Positions 55,404 to 63,859 of a stretch of 64,000 nt of DNA are shown in pieces. The position numbers and the translations under genes are program-made. Position 1 is the stretch's first letter. Every line of letters begins with the position of its first letter. The stretch comes from Pseudomonas sp. PD9R. Lineage in GTDB: Bacteria; Pseudomonadota; Gammaproteobacteria; Pseudomonadales; Pseudomonadaceae. Under the pieces are notes generated by a model that saw nothing but the letters and a program-made list of their open reading frames with translations, did no database searches and was not told the DNA's origin. The stretch is from contig NZ_JAHTMR010000010.1 in assembly GCF_019200975.1 (NCBI RefSeq), positions 1-64,000 on the forward strand. Reading direction: 5' to 3'.

Positions 55404-55736
55404 TCACGATTGTTTGCTGACACCCGACGGATTGGACAAATCATAGCGGCCCATGAGGTCCTCCTGACGGAGTTTAATGCCATTGTGCGAGACCGACACG
55501 TTGTCGTAACCGACGTAGTAATCGGACTGGCTGTTTTGTTGCCCCAGGCGCGCGCCCCAAGCGCTGTCATTACCCACTACGGCATTAACGCTCGAACTGC
55601 TCAAGACTCGGGACTTTTTGACCTTGTCGCTGGTCTGTCCAAAAACACGGCTGGTGAAATTATCGTCGGCAGCGTGGGCGGCGGTACTGGCGCCCAGGAC
55701 AGTGAAAGCCAGAATCAGGTTTTTAAAGCCAGTCAT
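55404..55736 (-). CDS. Small exported protein upstream of phoP
   Basis: A 110-residue protein with a signal peptide (MTGFKNLILAFTVLGASTAAHA, cleavage near residue 22). The mature part is Ser/Asn/Gln-rich with segments SRVLSSSSVNAVVGNDSAWGARLGQQNSQSDYYVGYDNVSVSHNGIKL, which could be beta-strands, and no cysteines. I do not recognise a family. It holds the place of oprH in the oprH-phoP-phoQ operon but is not an OprH homologue. Its start, 63 bases downstream of phoP-distance on the same strand, and the CTGAA(C/T) repeats ahead of it suggest regulation by an OmpR-type protein. Confidence 0.72.
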   Translation of the reverse strand: MTGFKNLILAFTVLGASTAAHAADDNFTSRVFGQTSDKVKKSRVLSSSSVNAVVGNDSAWGARLGQQNSQSDYYVGYDNVSVSHNGIKLRQEDLMGRYDLSNPSGVSKQS

Positions 55737-55795
55737 AGGGAGTTTCCTCATGCGCTGTTCGCTTTTTGGGTACGGGCAAGGTTACCCACCCCGCC

Positions 55796-55834
55796 CTGAA
55801 CTCCCCCTGAACGCAATCTGAACCTAAGCTGAAT
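55796..55834. promoter_or_regulatory. Four CTGAA(C/T) repeats at 11-bp spacing
   Basis: CTGAAC at 55796, 55807 and 55818 and CTGAAT at 55829 are each separated by five bases, one helical turn. Such direct repeats are the usual binding pattern of OmpR-family regulators. The array lies 60 bases upstream of the small exported gene and 46 bases upstream of the dienelactone hydrolase gene, so it may serve both. Confidence 0.7.
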
Positions 55835-55880
55835 CAAATCAACCCAAGCGTTTCGATGAGTTTCAACAGGAGATTCGACC

Positions 55881-56672
<792 letters not shown>

Positions 56673-56689
56673 TCAGATAGACCGCATCC

Positions 56690-56760
56690 GGGCCTTCGCG
56701 GGCAAACCTCGCGCCTACAGGGACAACGTAACCCCGAAGAAGCGGCTTGCCCGCGAAGAA
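56690..56760. repeat. REP inverted pair
   Basis: Facing units CCTTCGCGGGCAAACCTCGCGCCTACAG and GAAGCGGCTTGCCCGCGAAG lie after the hydrolase gene. The second arm has lost its outer part. Confidence 0.75.
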
Positions 56761-56812
56761 CGAATACGCGGTTTAACTTGAAGACTACCCAGCCCGAAGG
56801 CAACCCGGCAAA

Positions 56813-57547
56813 ATGCCCGACATGAATTCTGTACCCGCCCTTCCCGCCTGTTGCACCCCACTCGATGCCCATTGGCCGCTACCTTCGGTGCTGCCCGATA
56901 CGGTGCTGTTGAGTACCCATTTCAATCCCTCGCAACTGACCAATGATGATTTTCATCGCAGCGCCATCGAGGCACCCGCGACCATCCAGCGCTCGGTCGC
57001 CAAGCGCCAGGCGGAGTTTCTCGCCGGGCGGGTCTGCGCCCGGGCCGCGTTGCAGCAACTGGAAGGTCTGAACTTCAGCCCGGCCATCGGCGAAGACCGC
57101 GCGCCGGTTTGGCCGGCGCATATCACCGGGTCGATCACCCACAGCACTGGCCGGGCCGCCGCAATCGTCGCGAAAAAAAGCCATTGGCGCGGCTTGGGCA
57201 TGGACCTGGAAAACCTGCTCAATGCCGAACGTGCCGAACGCCTGGCCGGGGAAATCCTCACCCCGCCAGAGCTACAGCGCATGGCCGCTGGCCGTCGCGA
57301 TCAACTGGCGTTGCTGGTGACCCTGACGTTTTCGGTAAAAGAAAGCTTGTTTAAAGCGCTGTACCCCATCGTTCAGCAGCGTTTCTATTTTGAACATGCC
57401 GAAGTTTTGGAGTGGACCGAAGCAGGTGAGGTGCGCCTGCGATTGCTGACGGACCTGTCCAGTGAGTGGTGTAACGGCACCGAGCTGGATGCACAGTTTG
57501 GCGTCAAGGATGGGCAGCTGTTGAGTCTTGTCAGTATCAAGGCCTGA
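56813..57547 (+). CDS. pcpS: 4'-phosphopantetheinyl transferase (PcpS/EntD type)
   Basis: A 244-residue enzyme that moves phosphopantetheine from CoA onto carrier proteins of fatty acid, polyketide and siderophore synthesis. Key parts are ITGSITHSTGRAAAIV, LGMDLENL with the Mg-binding Asp, and LTFSVKESLFKALYP with the conserved Glu and Lys. P. aeruginosa has one such enzyme for both fatty acid and pyoverdine carriers, PcpS (PA1165), in a comparable position. The start may be 56813 or the ATG at 56822. A REP pair follows. Confidence 0.9.
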   Translation: MPDMNSVPALPACCTPLDAHWPLPSVLPDTVLLSTHFNPSQLTNDDFHRSAIEAPATIQRSVAKRQAEFLAGRVCARAALQQLEGLNFSPAIGEDRAPVWPAHITGSITHSTGRAAAIVAKKSHWRGLGMDLENLLNAERAERLAGEILTPPELQRMAAGRRDQLALLVTLTFSVKESLFKALYPIVQQRFYFEHAEVLEWTEAGEVRLRLLTDLSSEWCNGTELDAQFGVKDGQLLSLVSIKA

Positions 57548-57564
57548 GGATTCTTGGCGGCTCG

Positions 57565-57652
57565 GATGGCCTCTTCGCGGGCAAGCCTCGCTCCTACAGG
57601 TAATGTGTCTGACCTGAAGGAGCGAGGCTTGCCCGCGAAGGCGATGGGCCAG
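57565..57652. repeat. REP inverted pair
   Basis: Facing units GGCCTCTTCGCGGGCAAGCCTCGCTCCTACAG and GGAGCGAGGCTTGCCCGCGAAGGCG lie between the convergent pcpS and rstB-like genes. Confidence 0.92.
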
Positions 57653-57664
57653 ACAACAAAAATC

Positions 57665-59275
57665 TCAGCGCTTCTCCTGATTCCTCGGCCAACTCAAACT
57701 GAAGCAGGCCCCGCCCAGACTTTTGCTCTTGCCAATCAATGCGCGCCCGTCATGCCAATGAATGATCCGCCGCACGATCGACAGCCCCAAACCATGCCCG
57801 CCCGAAGCGCGAGTGCGGCTGTCGTCCAAACGCAGGAACGGGGTGAAGATTTTCTCCCAGGCCAACTCCGGCACGCCCGGCCCGTCATCCTCGACATCCA
57901 CCCGACAGCGCTGCTGGCCCACCTGATAACTGATGGTCACCCGTGATTGCGCGTGGCGCATGGCGTTACTCACCAGGTTCTGCAACGCCCGGTGCAGGTA
58001 GCGCGGCTCGGCCTCCACCCAGGCGTCGTCGCAATCAGCCGCCGACAGGCACAAGCCACGTTGCACCGTGACGTCGGCGCGCAATGGCGCCAGCTCTTCG
58101 ATCACCTGATTGACCAGTGCATCCAGATCAATGCGCTGGAAATTCAGCGCCGGCGAGCCCTGTTCCAGTCGCGCGTAGGTCAGCATCTCGTCCACTAGAC
58201 GGTCGAGGTCCTCGATGTCGTGGTCCATGCCTTCGCAGTATTTTTCCAGGGCTTGCGGCGTAGTGGCCGAGCCGATCATCTCCAGGCCGAAGCGCAGCCG
58301 AGCTACCGGCGTTCGCAGTTCATGGGACACGGCGCGCACCAGTTCTCGCTGGATCGCCAGCAGTTGCTGCAAGTGCTCGGCCATGCCGTTGAATGCCGAT
58401 GCCAGACGCCCCACCGAATCCGCACCGCGTGCCGGCACGCGGGTTTCCAGGCTGCCCTTGGCGATGCGCGTGGCCGCGGCTTCCAATCCGCGAAGACGGC
58501 GTTCAAGTTGACGCACCAACAGATAGACGATCAAACCGATCAGGGTCAGGCCTAACGCGGCAATCAGCACCAGCCACTCCGGCGGATACGGATTCATCTG
58601 ATACAACGGGCCGATTTCCAGCACCCACGGCGTGCCGACCATGCCCGCGAACACGCGGATCGAATCGCCGCCCTTGCCCAGCGCCATCACCGTGTCGCCC
58701 TCCGATACGCGGCGGCTCTGGTCTTCGTCCATATCGGCCTCTTCGACCGTGACCAGCCGCAAGTCGAACCCGAACCCCTTGTCCTGCTTTAATTGCGCCA
58801 GGCGCTTGGGTTGCTCGGCCACTGGCGAGCGCACTAATTCATCGGCCAATAAATAAATGGTCGCCCGCGCCAGTTGCTCGCTGATCTGCTGGACTTCGCC
58901 GGTGAGTACTAGCTGTTCCTTATCGCTGACCAACCGGTAAACCTTGGCCGCATGCGGACCGGTCTGCTCCACCAGTGCCTGGCCGTGCAGCACACGGGTG
59001 CGCTGGGTGAGGTCGAGGTCGGTCTCGTTAAAGGTTTTCAGCGCCAGCGGAATCCCCAGCAGCCGTTCCCAAACCAACAAGGCACGGTGCCGTTCGGTCT
59101 GGTTCATCGGTTCCAGGTTGTCGGCCATCAACGAAAACGTACCGTGGGCCAGCCGCTCGCGGTACTGCTCGCTGCGCACCTGATTGAGCATGTGCAGCGC
59201 CAGAACGCCGAGCACCGCTACCAGAACCAGCGCGGCACACATGCCGCCATAAATGCGCAGGAAGATCGAGTTCAC
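57665..59275 (-). CDS. Sensor histidine kinase, RstB-like
   Basis: A 536-residue inner-membrane kinase. Membrane segments lie near 8-28 and 240-260 and enclose a periplasmic domain of about 205 residues. Then follow HAMP, HisKA with His318 in RAVSHELRTPVARLRF, and HATPase (NLVSNAMRHAQ, DDGPGVPE, GHGLGLSIVRRI). It is paired with the regulator that overlaps it. The length and the periplasmic domain resemble E. coli RstB; P. aeruginosa PA1158 sits next to nrdA in the same way (recalled). Signal unknown. Confidence 0.9.
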   Translation of the reverse strand: MNSIFLRIYGGMCAALVLVAVLGVLALHMLNQVRSEQYRERLAHGTFSLMADNLEPMNQTERHRALLVWERLLGIPLALKTFNETDLDLTQRTRVLHGQALVEQTGPHAAKVYRLVSDKEQLVLTGEVQQISEQLARATIYLLADELVRSPVAEQPKRLAQLKQDKGFGFDLRLVTVEEADMDEDQSRRVSEGDTVMALGKGGDSIRVFAGMVGTPWVLEIGPLYQMNPYPPEWLVLIAALGLTLIGLIVYLLVRQLERRLRGLEAAATRIAKGSLETRVPARGADSVGRLASAFNGMAEHLQQLLAIQRELVRAVSHELRTPVARLRFGLEMIGSATTPQALEKYCEGMDHDIEDLDRLVDEMLTYARLEQGSPALNFQRIDLDALVNQVIEELAPLRADVTVQRGLCLSAADCDDAWVEAEPRYLHRALQNLVSNAMRHAQSRVTISYQVGQQRCRVDVEDDGPGVPELAWEKIFTPFLRLDDSRTRASGGHGLGLSIVRRIIHWHDGRALIGKSKSLGGACFSLSWPRNQEKR

Positions 59276-59994
59276 AGGGACGAGTCTACGCAGGCCTCGG
59301 GAACGAACAGGTAGCCTTTGCTGCGCACGGTCTTGATCAGCCGCGGATGGTCCGGGTCATCGCCGATTTTCGGGCGGATGCGCGAGATGCGCACATCGAT
59401 GGAGCGGTCCTGGCCGTCATAACCGATGCCGCGTAGCGCGGTGAAGATTTCTTCCCTGGACAGAATGCGCCCGGCGTTGGCCACCAATAGCCAGAGCAGG
59501 TCGAACTCGGCGCTGGTCAGTTCGATGCCATTGCCCTGCAGCCAGGCTTCGCGCAATGCGTTGTCCACCACTAGCGGGCCGAATTGCAGGCGCCGTTGTT
59601 TTTCCGGCGCGGCTTCTGGTGTTTCACTGCGCCGCAACAACGCCTGGATGCGCGCCAGCAGCAAGCGCGGGCGCACCGGTTTACAGACGTAGTCATCGGC
59701 ACCCAGGTCGAGGCCGAGGATCTGGTCGGTGTCATCGGTACGGGCGGTGAGCATCAGGATCGGGCCGTCATAACGGTTACGGACCTTGCGGCAAATACTC
59801 AGGCCGTCTTCACCGGGGAGCATCAGGTCGAGAATCACCAGGTCCGGCTGCTCCTTGATGATGCGGTTGGCAGCCAGGGCGCCATTGCCCTCGATCGACA
59901 CACGCAGGCCATTGGCTTCCAGGTAATCGCGAGTCAGCTCAGCCAGACGCTGGTCGTCCTCGACAATCAATACCTGCCAGGCTTCTTGCTCCAC
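59272..59994 (-). CDS. Response regulator, RstA-like (OmpR family)
   Basis: A 240-residue regulator with receiver Asp56 in LVILDLMLPGEDG and DDYVCKPVRPRLLLAR, and a winged-helix output (TSAEFDLLWLLVANAGRILSREE, SIDVRISRIRPKIGDD, TVRSKGYLF). It overlaps the kinase start by four bases (ATGA). Target genes are unknown; E. coli RstA acts in acid and low-Mg2+ responses under PhoP. The promoter lies in the region shared with nrdA. Confidence 0.92.
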   Translation of the reverse strand: MEQEAWQVLIVEDDQRLAELTRDYLEANGLRVSIEGNGALAANRIIKEQPDLVILDLMLPGEDGLSICRKVRNRYDGPILMLTARTDDTDQILGLDLGADDYVCKPVRPRLLLARIQALLRRSETPEAAPEKQRRLQFGPLVVDNALREAWLQGNGIELTSAEFDLLWLLVANAGRILSREEIFTALRGIGYDGQDRSIDVRISRIRPKIGDDPDHPRLIKTVRSKGYLFVPEACVDSSL

Positions 59995-60000
59995 GGGTGA

Positions 60001-60321
60001 CCTCTACTTGCCAAGAACTCTAATAAGGAAGGATCCACCCGTCTTTTTGTAATGATTGGGGAGGATAAATTGCATACACACTGGCCGATTGTATAAACGT
60101 CGGCCGCGCAGAACACAAGCCGGTAAATGCGTTCGGACAAGACTGTTTTTTGTGATAGGGTTCGCGCCCTTAAAAATCCGCCCGGACCGATTTCGACAGG
60201 TGAAAATCTGTGACAAACGGTCTACTCCAGTAGGGTCGCGGCCTACACGCTCTTTCCACCTTTCACACACAATTTACGCACAGGTTTATCCACAGGTAGT
60301 ACGTTGCAATCGCCCCCCAAA
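60001..60321. other. rstA-like / nrdA control region, distal part
   Basis: This is the first part of a 735-base gap. It holds the RstA-like promoter (no boxes fixed) and a perfect DnaA box TTATCCACA at 60286-60294, followed by the NrdR-like pair. The small frames across this part do not look coding. Confidence 0.5.
60286..60294 (+). promoter_or_regulatory. DnaA box upstream of nrdA
   Basis: TTATCCACA is the exact high-affinity DnaA site. DnaA regulates nrdAB in E. coli, linking dNTP supply to replication. It is a single copy here, so a chance match is possible. Confidence 0.55.
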
Positions 60322-60337
60322 ACGCATTATCTTGTAC
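60322..60337. promoter_or_regulatory. Candidate NrdR box 1
   Basis: ACGCATTATCTTGTAC is a weak match to the NrdR consensus ACACTATATATAGTGT (9 of 16). Its start is 31 bases from box 2, the three-turn spacing usual for NrdR pairs. Confidence 0.5.
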
Positions 60338-60349
60338 CCCAGCGCCAAA

Positions 60350-60369
60350 AAAACCCTACATGTAGGGTT
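60350..60369. promoter_or_regulatory. Candidate NrdR box 2, perfect 20-bp palindrome
   Basis: AAACCCTACATGTAGGGTTT is exactly self-complementary. Its inner 16 bases agree with the NrdR consensus at 12 positions. NrdR represses ribonucleotide reductase genes when dATP is high. Confidence 0.65.
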
Positions 60370-60729
60370 TAGCGCAAAAAACCAAACACAAACCGGACAC
60401 CAATTTCAAGCGCTTTTCTTGCCACTGTCCGGTTGAACCAAACGTATTTTCGAAAGCCCAAACCGCGCGTGCGGATGGCTACTGTATTTCGGCCCATAAG
60501 GGTGAAAACGGTACGGGTGTTGCAGTCCCCAACTGTCACCTGAATGGACCCCGGTCTTGTGCCTACGGCGCACGACCAAAGACTTCGGCATGGAAGCGGC
60601 GCCCAAATAGCACCCCTTCCTACTGTCCCGAAGTTGTTATGCCCGGCATTCGCCGGTTGTAGTGCTTCAGGACGGAACGGTGGGCACCGTGATGGTGCCC
60701 AAACAAACATAGAGAACGTGGAGACACCC
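60370..60729 (+). other. Long leader ahead of nrdA
   Basis: About 360 bases separate the NrdR-like palindrome from the nrdA ATG. A frame is open through part of it, but the codon use is poor and the protein does not match NrdA. A GGGCACC/GGTGCCC hairpin (60682-60700) lies about 30 bases before the start. Whether this is a true 5' leader depends on the transcription start. Confidence 0.45.
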
Positions 60730-63624
60730 ATGCAAACCGACACAACTCGCGAGAACCCGCAGGGCACCTTGCCGCAGGCCGCTGATTCGAATTCGGATCT
60801 GTCCGCCACCGCGCCAGGCCAGCTTCGCGTGATCAAGCGTAACGGCACTGTCGTTCCTTACACCGATGACAAAATCACCGTCGCCATCACCAAAGCGTTT
60901 CTCGCAGTTGAAGGCGGCACCGCTGCCGCTTCGTCGCGAATCCACGACACCGTTGCCCGCCTGACCGAACAAGTCACCGCGACCTTCAAGCGTCGCATGC
61001 CTTCGGGCGGCACCATCCACATTGAAGAAATCCAGGACCAGGTCGAACTGGCCCTGATGCGCGCCGGCGAGCAAAAAGTAGCTCGCGACTACGTGATCTA
61101 CCGTGACGGTCGTTCGAAAGAACGCGCTGCCCACGCTCCGGTCGAGGAAGCGGTCAACGCTCACCCGTCGATCCGCATCACCCGCGCCGATGGCACCTTT
61201 GCTCCTCTGGACATGGGCCGCCTGAACACCATCGTCACCGAAGCGTGCGAAGGCCTGGAAGAAGTCGACGGCGACCTGATCCAGCGCGAAACCCTGAAAA
61301 ACCTGTACGACGGCGTGGCCCTGACCGACGTCAACACCGCGTTGGTGATGACCGCCCGTACACTGGTTGAGCGTGAGCCAAACTACTCGTTCGTAACCGC
61401 TCGCCTGCTGATGGACACCCTGCGTGCCGAAGGCCTGGGCTTCCTCGGCGTCGCCGAGAGCGCGACCCACCACGAGATGGTCGACCTGTACGCCAAGGCC
61501 CTGCCTGCCTACATCGCCAAGGGTATCGAGTTCGAATTGCTGAACCCGGTTCTGGCGAGCTTCGACCTGGAAAAACTGGGCAAGGCGATCAACCACGAGC
61601 GCGACCAGCAGTTCACTTACCTGGGTCTGCAAACCCTGTACGACCGTTACTTCATCCACAAGGATGGCGTGCGTTTCGAACTGCCGCAGATCTTCTTCAT
61701 GCGCGTGGCCATGGGCCTGGCGATCGAAGAGAAGAATAAAGAAGACCGTGCGATCGAGTTCTACAACCTGTTGTCGTCTTTCGACTACATGTCCTCGACG
61801 CCGACCCTGTTCAACGCCGGCACCCTGCGTCCACAGCTGTCCAGTTGCTACCTGACCACCGTGCCGGATGACCTGTCGGGCATCTACCACGCGATCCACG
61901 ATAACGCCATGTTGTCGAAATTCGCGGGCGGCCTGGGTAACGACTGGACGCCGGTTCGTGCGCTGGGCTCGTACATCAAGGGCACCAACGGCAAATCCCA
62001 GGGCGTTGTACCGTTCCTGAAAGTCGTGAACGACACCGCCGTCGCCGTTAACCAGGGTGGCAAGCGCAAAGGCGCTGTGTGTGCCTACCTGGAAACCTGG
62101 CACATGGACATCGAAGAGTTCATCGAGCTGCGCAAGAACACCGGTGATGATCGTCGTCGTACCCACGACATGAACACTGCCAACTGGATCCCCGACCTGT
62201 TCATGAAGCGCGTCTTCGATGACGGCCCGTGGACCCTGTTCTCGCCATCCGAAGTACCGGACCTGCACGACCTGACCGGTAAAGCCTTCGAAGAGCGTTA
62301 CGAGTACTACGAAGCGCTGTCCCAGTACCCGGGCAAGATCAAGCTGTTCAAGACCATCCAGGCCAAAGACCTGTGGCGCAAAATGCTGTCCATGCTGTTT
62401 GAAACCGGCCACCCATGGCTGACCTTCAAAGACCCGTGCAACCTGCGCAGCCCGCAGCAGCACGTCGGCGTGGTCCACAGCTCGAACCTGTGCACCGAGA
62501 TCACCTTGAACACCAACAAGGACGAGATCGCCGTTTGCAACCTGGGCTCGATCAACCTGCCGAACCACATCGTCAACGGCAAGCTCGACACCGCCAAGCT
62601 GGAACGCACCGTGAACACCGCCGTGCGCATGCTCGATAACGTGATCGACATCAACTACTACTCGGTGCCCCAAGCGAAGAACTCCAACTTCAAGCACCGT
62701 CCGGTTGGTCTGGGCATCATGGGCTTCCAGGACGCTTTGTACCTGCAGCACATTCCTTACGGTTCCGACGCTGCCGTCGAGTTCGCCGACAAGTCGATGG
62801 AAGCGGTCAGCTATTACGCGATCCAGGCTTCCTGCGACCTGGCAGACGAGCGCGGCGCCTACGAGACGTTCCAGGGTTCGCTGTGGTCCAAAGGCATCCT
62901 GCCGCTGGATTCCCAACAGATCCTGATCGAGCAACGTGGCCAGAAGTACATCGACGTTGATCTGAATGAATCCCTGGACTGGGCACCGGTTCGCGCCCGT
63001 GTACAGAAAGGCATTCGTAACTCCAACATCATGGCCATCGCACCGACCGCGACCATCGCCAACATCACTGGCGTATCGCAGTCGATCGAACCGACCTACC
63101 AGAACCTCTATGTGAAATCGAACCTGTCAGGCGAATTCACCGTGATCAACCCGTACCTGGTTCGCGACCTCAAGGCTCGCGGTCTGTGGGATTCGGTCAT
63201 GATCAACGACCTGAAGTACTACGACGGTTCCGTTCAGCAGATCGAGCGCATCCCGCAAGAACTCAAAGAGCTCTACGCGACCGCGTTCGAAGTAGACACC
63301 AAGTGGATCGTCGACGCGGCAAGCCGTCGTCAGAAGTGGATCGACCAGGCTCAGTCGCTGAACCTGTACATTGCTGGCGCTTCGGGCAAGAAGCTGGACG
63401 TGACCTACCGCATGGCTTGGTACCGTGGCCTGAAAACCACTTACTACCTCCGTGCCTTGGCTGCGACCAGCACCGAGAAGTCGACCATCAACACCGGCAA
63501 GCTGAACGCTGTTTCCAGCGGCGGCAACCACGGTGACGACTCGGTCCTGGCCGCTCCAGCCGGTCCTGCTCCAGTACCGAAGGCTTGCGCCATCGACGAG
63601 CCGGATTGCGAAGCTTGCCAATAA
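60730..63624 (+). CDS. nrdA: Class Ia ribonucleotide reductase large subunit NrdA
   Basis: A 964-residue enzyme that reduces ribonucleoside diphosphates to deoxyribonucleotides with NrdB. Two ATP-cone domains lie at the N terminus: the first (about 33-130, LRVIKRNGTVVPYTDDKITVAITKAFL) is complete, the second (about 150-240, IRITRADGTFAPLDMGRL) is more divergent. The catalytic barrel follows, with active-site segments LSSCYLTTV, ITLNTNKDEIAVCNLGSINL and PTATIANITGVSQSIEP, and a C-terminal redox pair in DCEACQ. Two cones match P. aeruginosa NrdA, where the first binds dATP. NrdB is not in the window, because a terminator follows. The ATG at 60730 is preceded by a GTGGAG-like site. Confidence 0.96.
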   Translation: MQTDTTRENPQGTLPQAADSNSDLSATAPGQLRVIKRNGTVVPYTDDKITVAITKAFLAVEGGTAAASSRIHDTVARLTEQVTATFKRRMPSGGTIHIEEIQDQVELALMRAGEQKVARDYVIYRDGRSKERAAHAPVEEAVNAHPSIRITRADGTFAPLDMGRLNTIVTEACEGLEEVDGDLIQRETLKNLYDGVALTDVNTALVMTARTLVEREPNYSFVTARLLMDTLRAEGLGFLGVAESATHHEMVDLYAKALPAYIAKGIEFELLNPVLASFDLEKLGKAINHERDQQFTYLGLQTLYDRYFIHKDGVRFELPQIFFMRVAMGLAIEEKNKEDRAIEFYNLLSSFDYMSSTPTLFNAGTLRPQLSSCYLTTVPDDLSGIYHAIHDNAMLSKFAGGLGNDWTPVRALGSYIKGTNGKSQGVVPFLKVVNDTAVAVNQGGKRKGAVCAYLETWHMDIEEFIELRKNTGDDRRRTHDMNTANWIPDLFMKRVFDDGPWTLFSPSEVPDLHDLTGKAFEERYEYYEALSQYPGKIKLFKTIQAKDLWRKMLSMLFETGHPWLTFKDPCNLRSPQQHVGVVHSSNLCTEITLNTNKDEIAVCNLGSINLPNHIVNGKLDTAKLERTVNTAVRMLDNVIDINYYSVPQAKNSNFKHRPVGLGIMGFQDALYLQHIPYGSDAAVEFADKSMEAVSYYAIQASCDLADERGAYETFQGSLWSKGILPLDSQQILIEQRGQKYIDVDLNESLDWAPVRARVQKGIRNSNIMAIAPTATIANITGVSQSIEPTYQNLYVKSNLSGEFTVINPYLVRDLKARGLWDSVMINDLKYYDGSVQQIERIPQELKELYATAFEVDTKWIVDAASRRQKWIDQAQSLNLYIAGASGKKLDVTYRMAWYRGLKTTYYLRALAATSTEKSTINTGKLNAVSSGGNHGDDSVLAAPAGPAPVPKACAIDEPDCEACQ

Positions 63625-63641
63625 GCTGAGCCAGTAACACG

Positions 63642-63680
63642 AAACCCCCGACAGGCCTCTGGCTTGTCGGGGGTTTTCTT
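63642..63680 (+). terminator. Rho-independent terminator of nrdA
   Basis: A ten-base-pair stem ACCCCCGACA/TGTCGGGGGT is followed by TTTTCTTTT. It separates nrdA from the REP pair, so nrdA is not cotranscribed with a downstream gene. Confidence 0.95.
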
Positions 63681-63696
63681 TTGTGCCCTGCTCAAA

Positions 63697-63793
63697 TGAA
63701 AAGATCGCAGCCTCGTTTCACTCGACAGCTCCTACAGGAATCGCATTTCAATGCAGGAGCTGTCGCGTGAAACGAGGCTGTGATCTTTTGACC
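63697..63793. repeat. REP inverted pair, variant with extended arms
   Basis: Both arms carry the same extra CGTTTCACxCGACAGC-type segment in the middle of the usual GATCGCAGCCT...CAGCTCCTACA unit, so the stem remains paired. Confidence 0.88.
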
Positions 63794-63805
63794 TTTAACA
63801 GCTGT

Positions 63806-63835
63806 AAAAAAGCCCCTCTTCCGAGGGGCTTTTTG
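63806..63835 (-). terminator. Two-way terminator at the end of flgE
   Basis: AGCCCCTC-TTCC-GAGGGGCT with A-run and T-run flanks works on both strands. It lies 24 bases past the flgE stop. Confidence 0.92.
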
Positions 63836-63859
63836 TGCAACCCGTTCAGCCAACCAACA

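Noticed and set aside
60004..60270. 88-codon minus-strand frame upstream of the RstA-like gene
   Set aside because: It lies in the control region, has poor codon use and no family match.
60544..60729. N-terminal extension of NrdA
   Set aside because: The added residues are low-complexity and unlike any NrdA; the ATG at 60730 gives the normal protein.
60370..60729. Cobalamin or other riboswitch in the nrdA leader
   Set aside because: A GCCACTG-like string is present near 60420, but the other conserved blocks are missing, and nrdA is a class Ia enzyme that does not need B12.
60667..62934. Long open frame (755 codons) antisense to nrdA
   Set aside because: The opposite strand encodes an unmistakable NrdA, and high GC keeps antisense frames open. 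The translated product resembles nothing.
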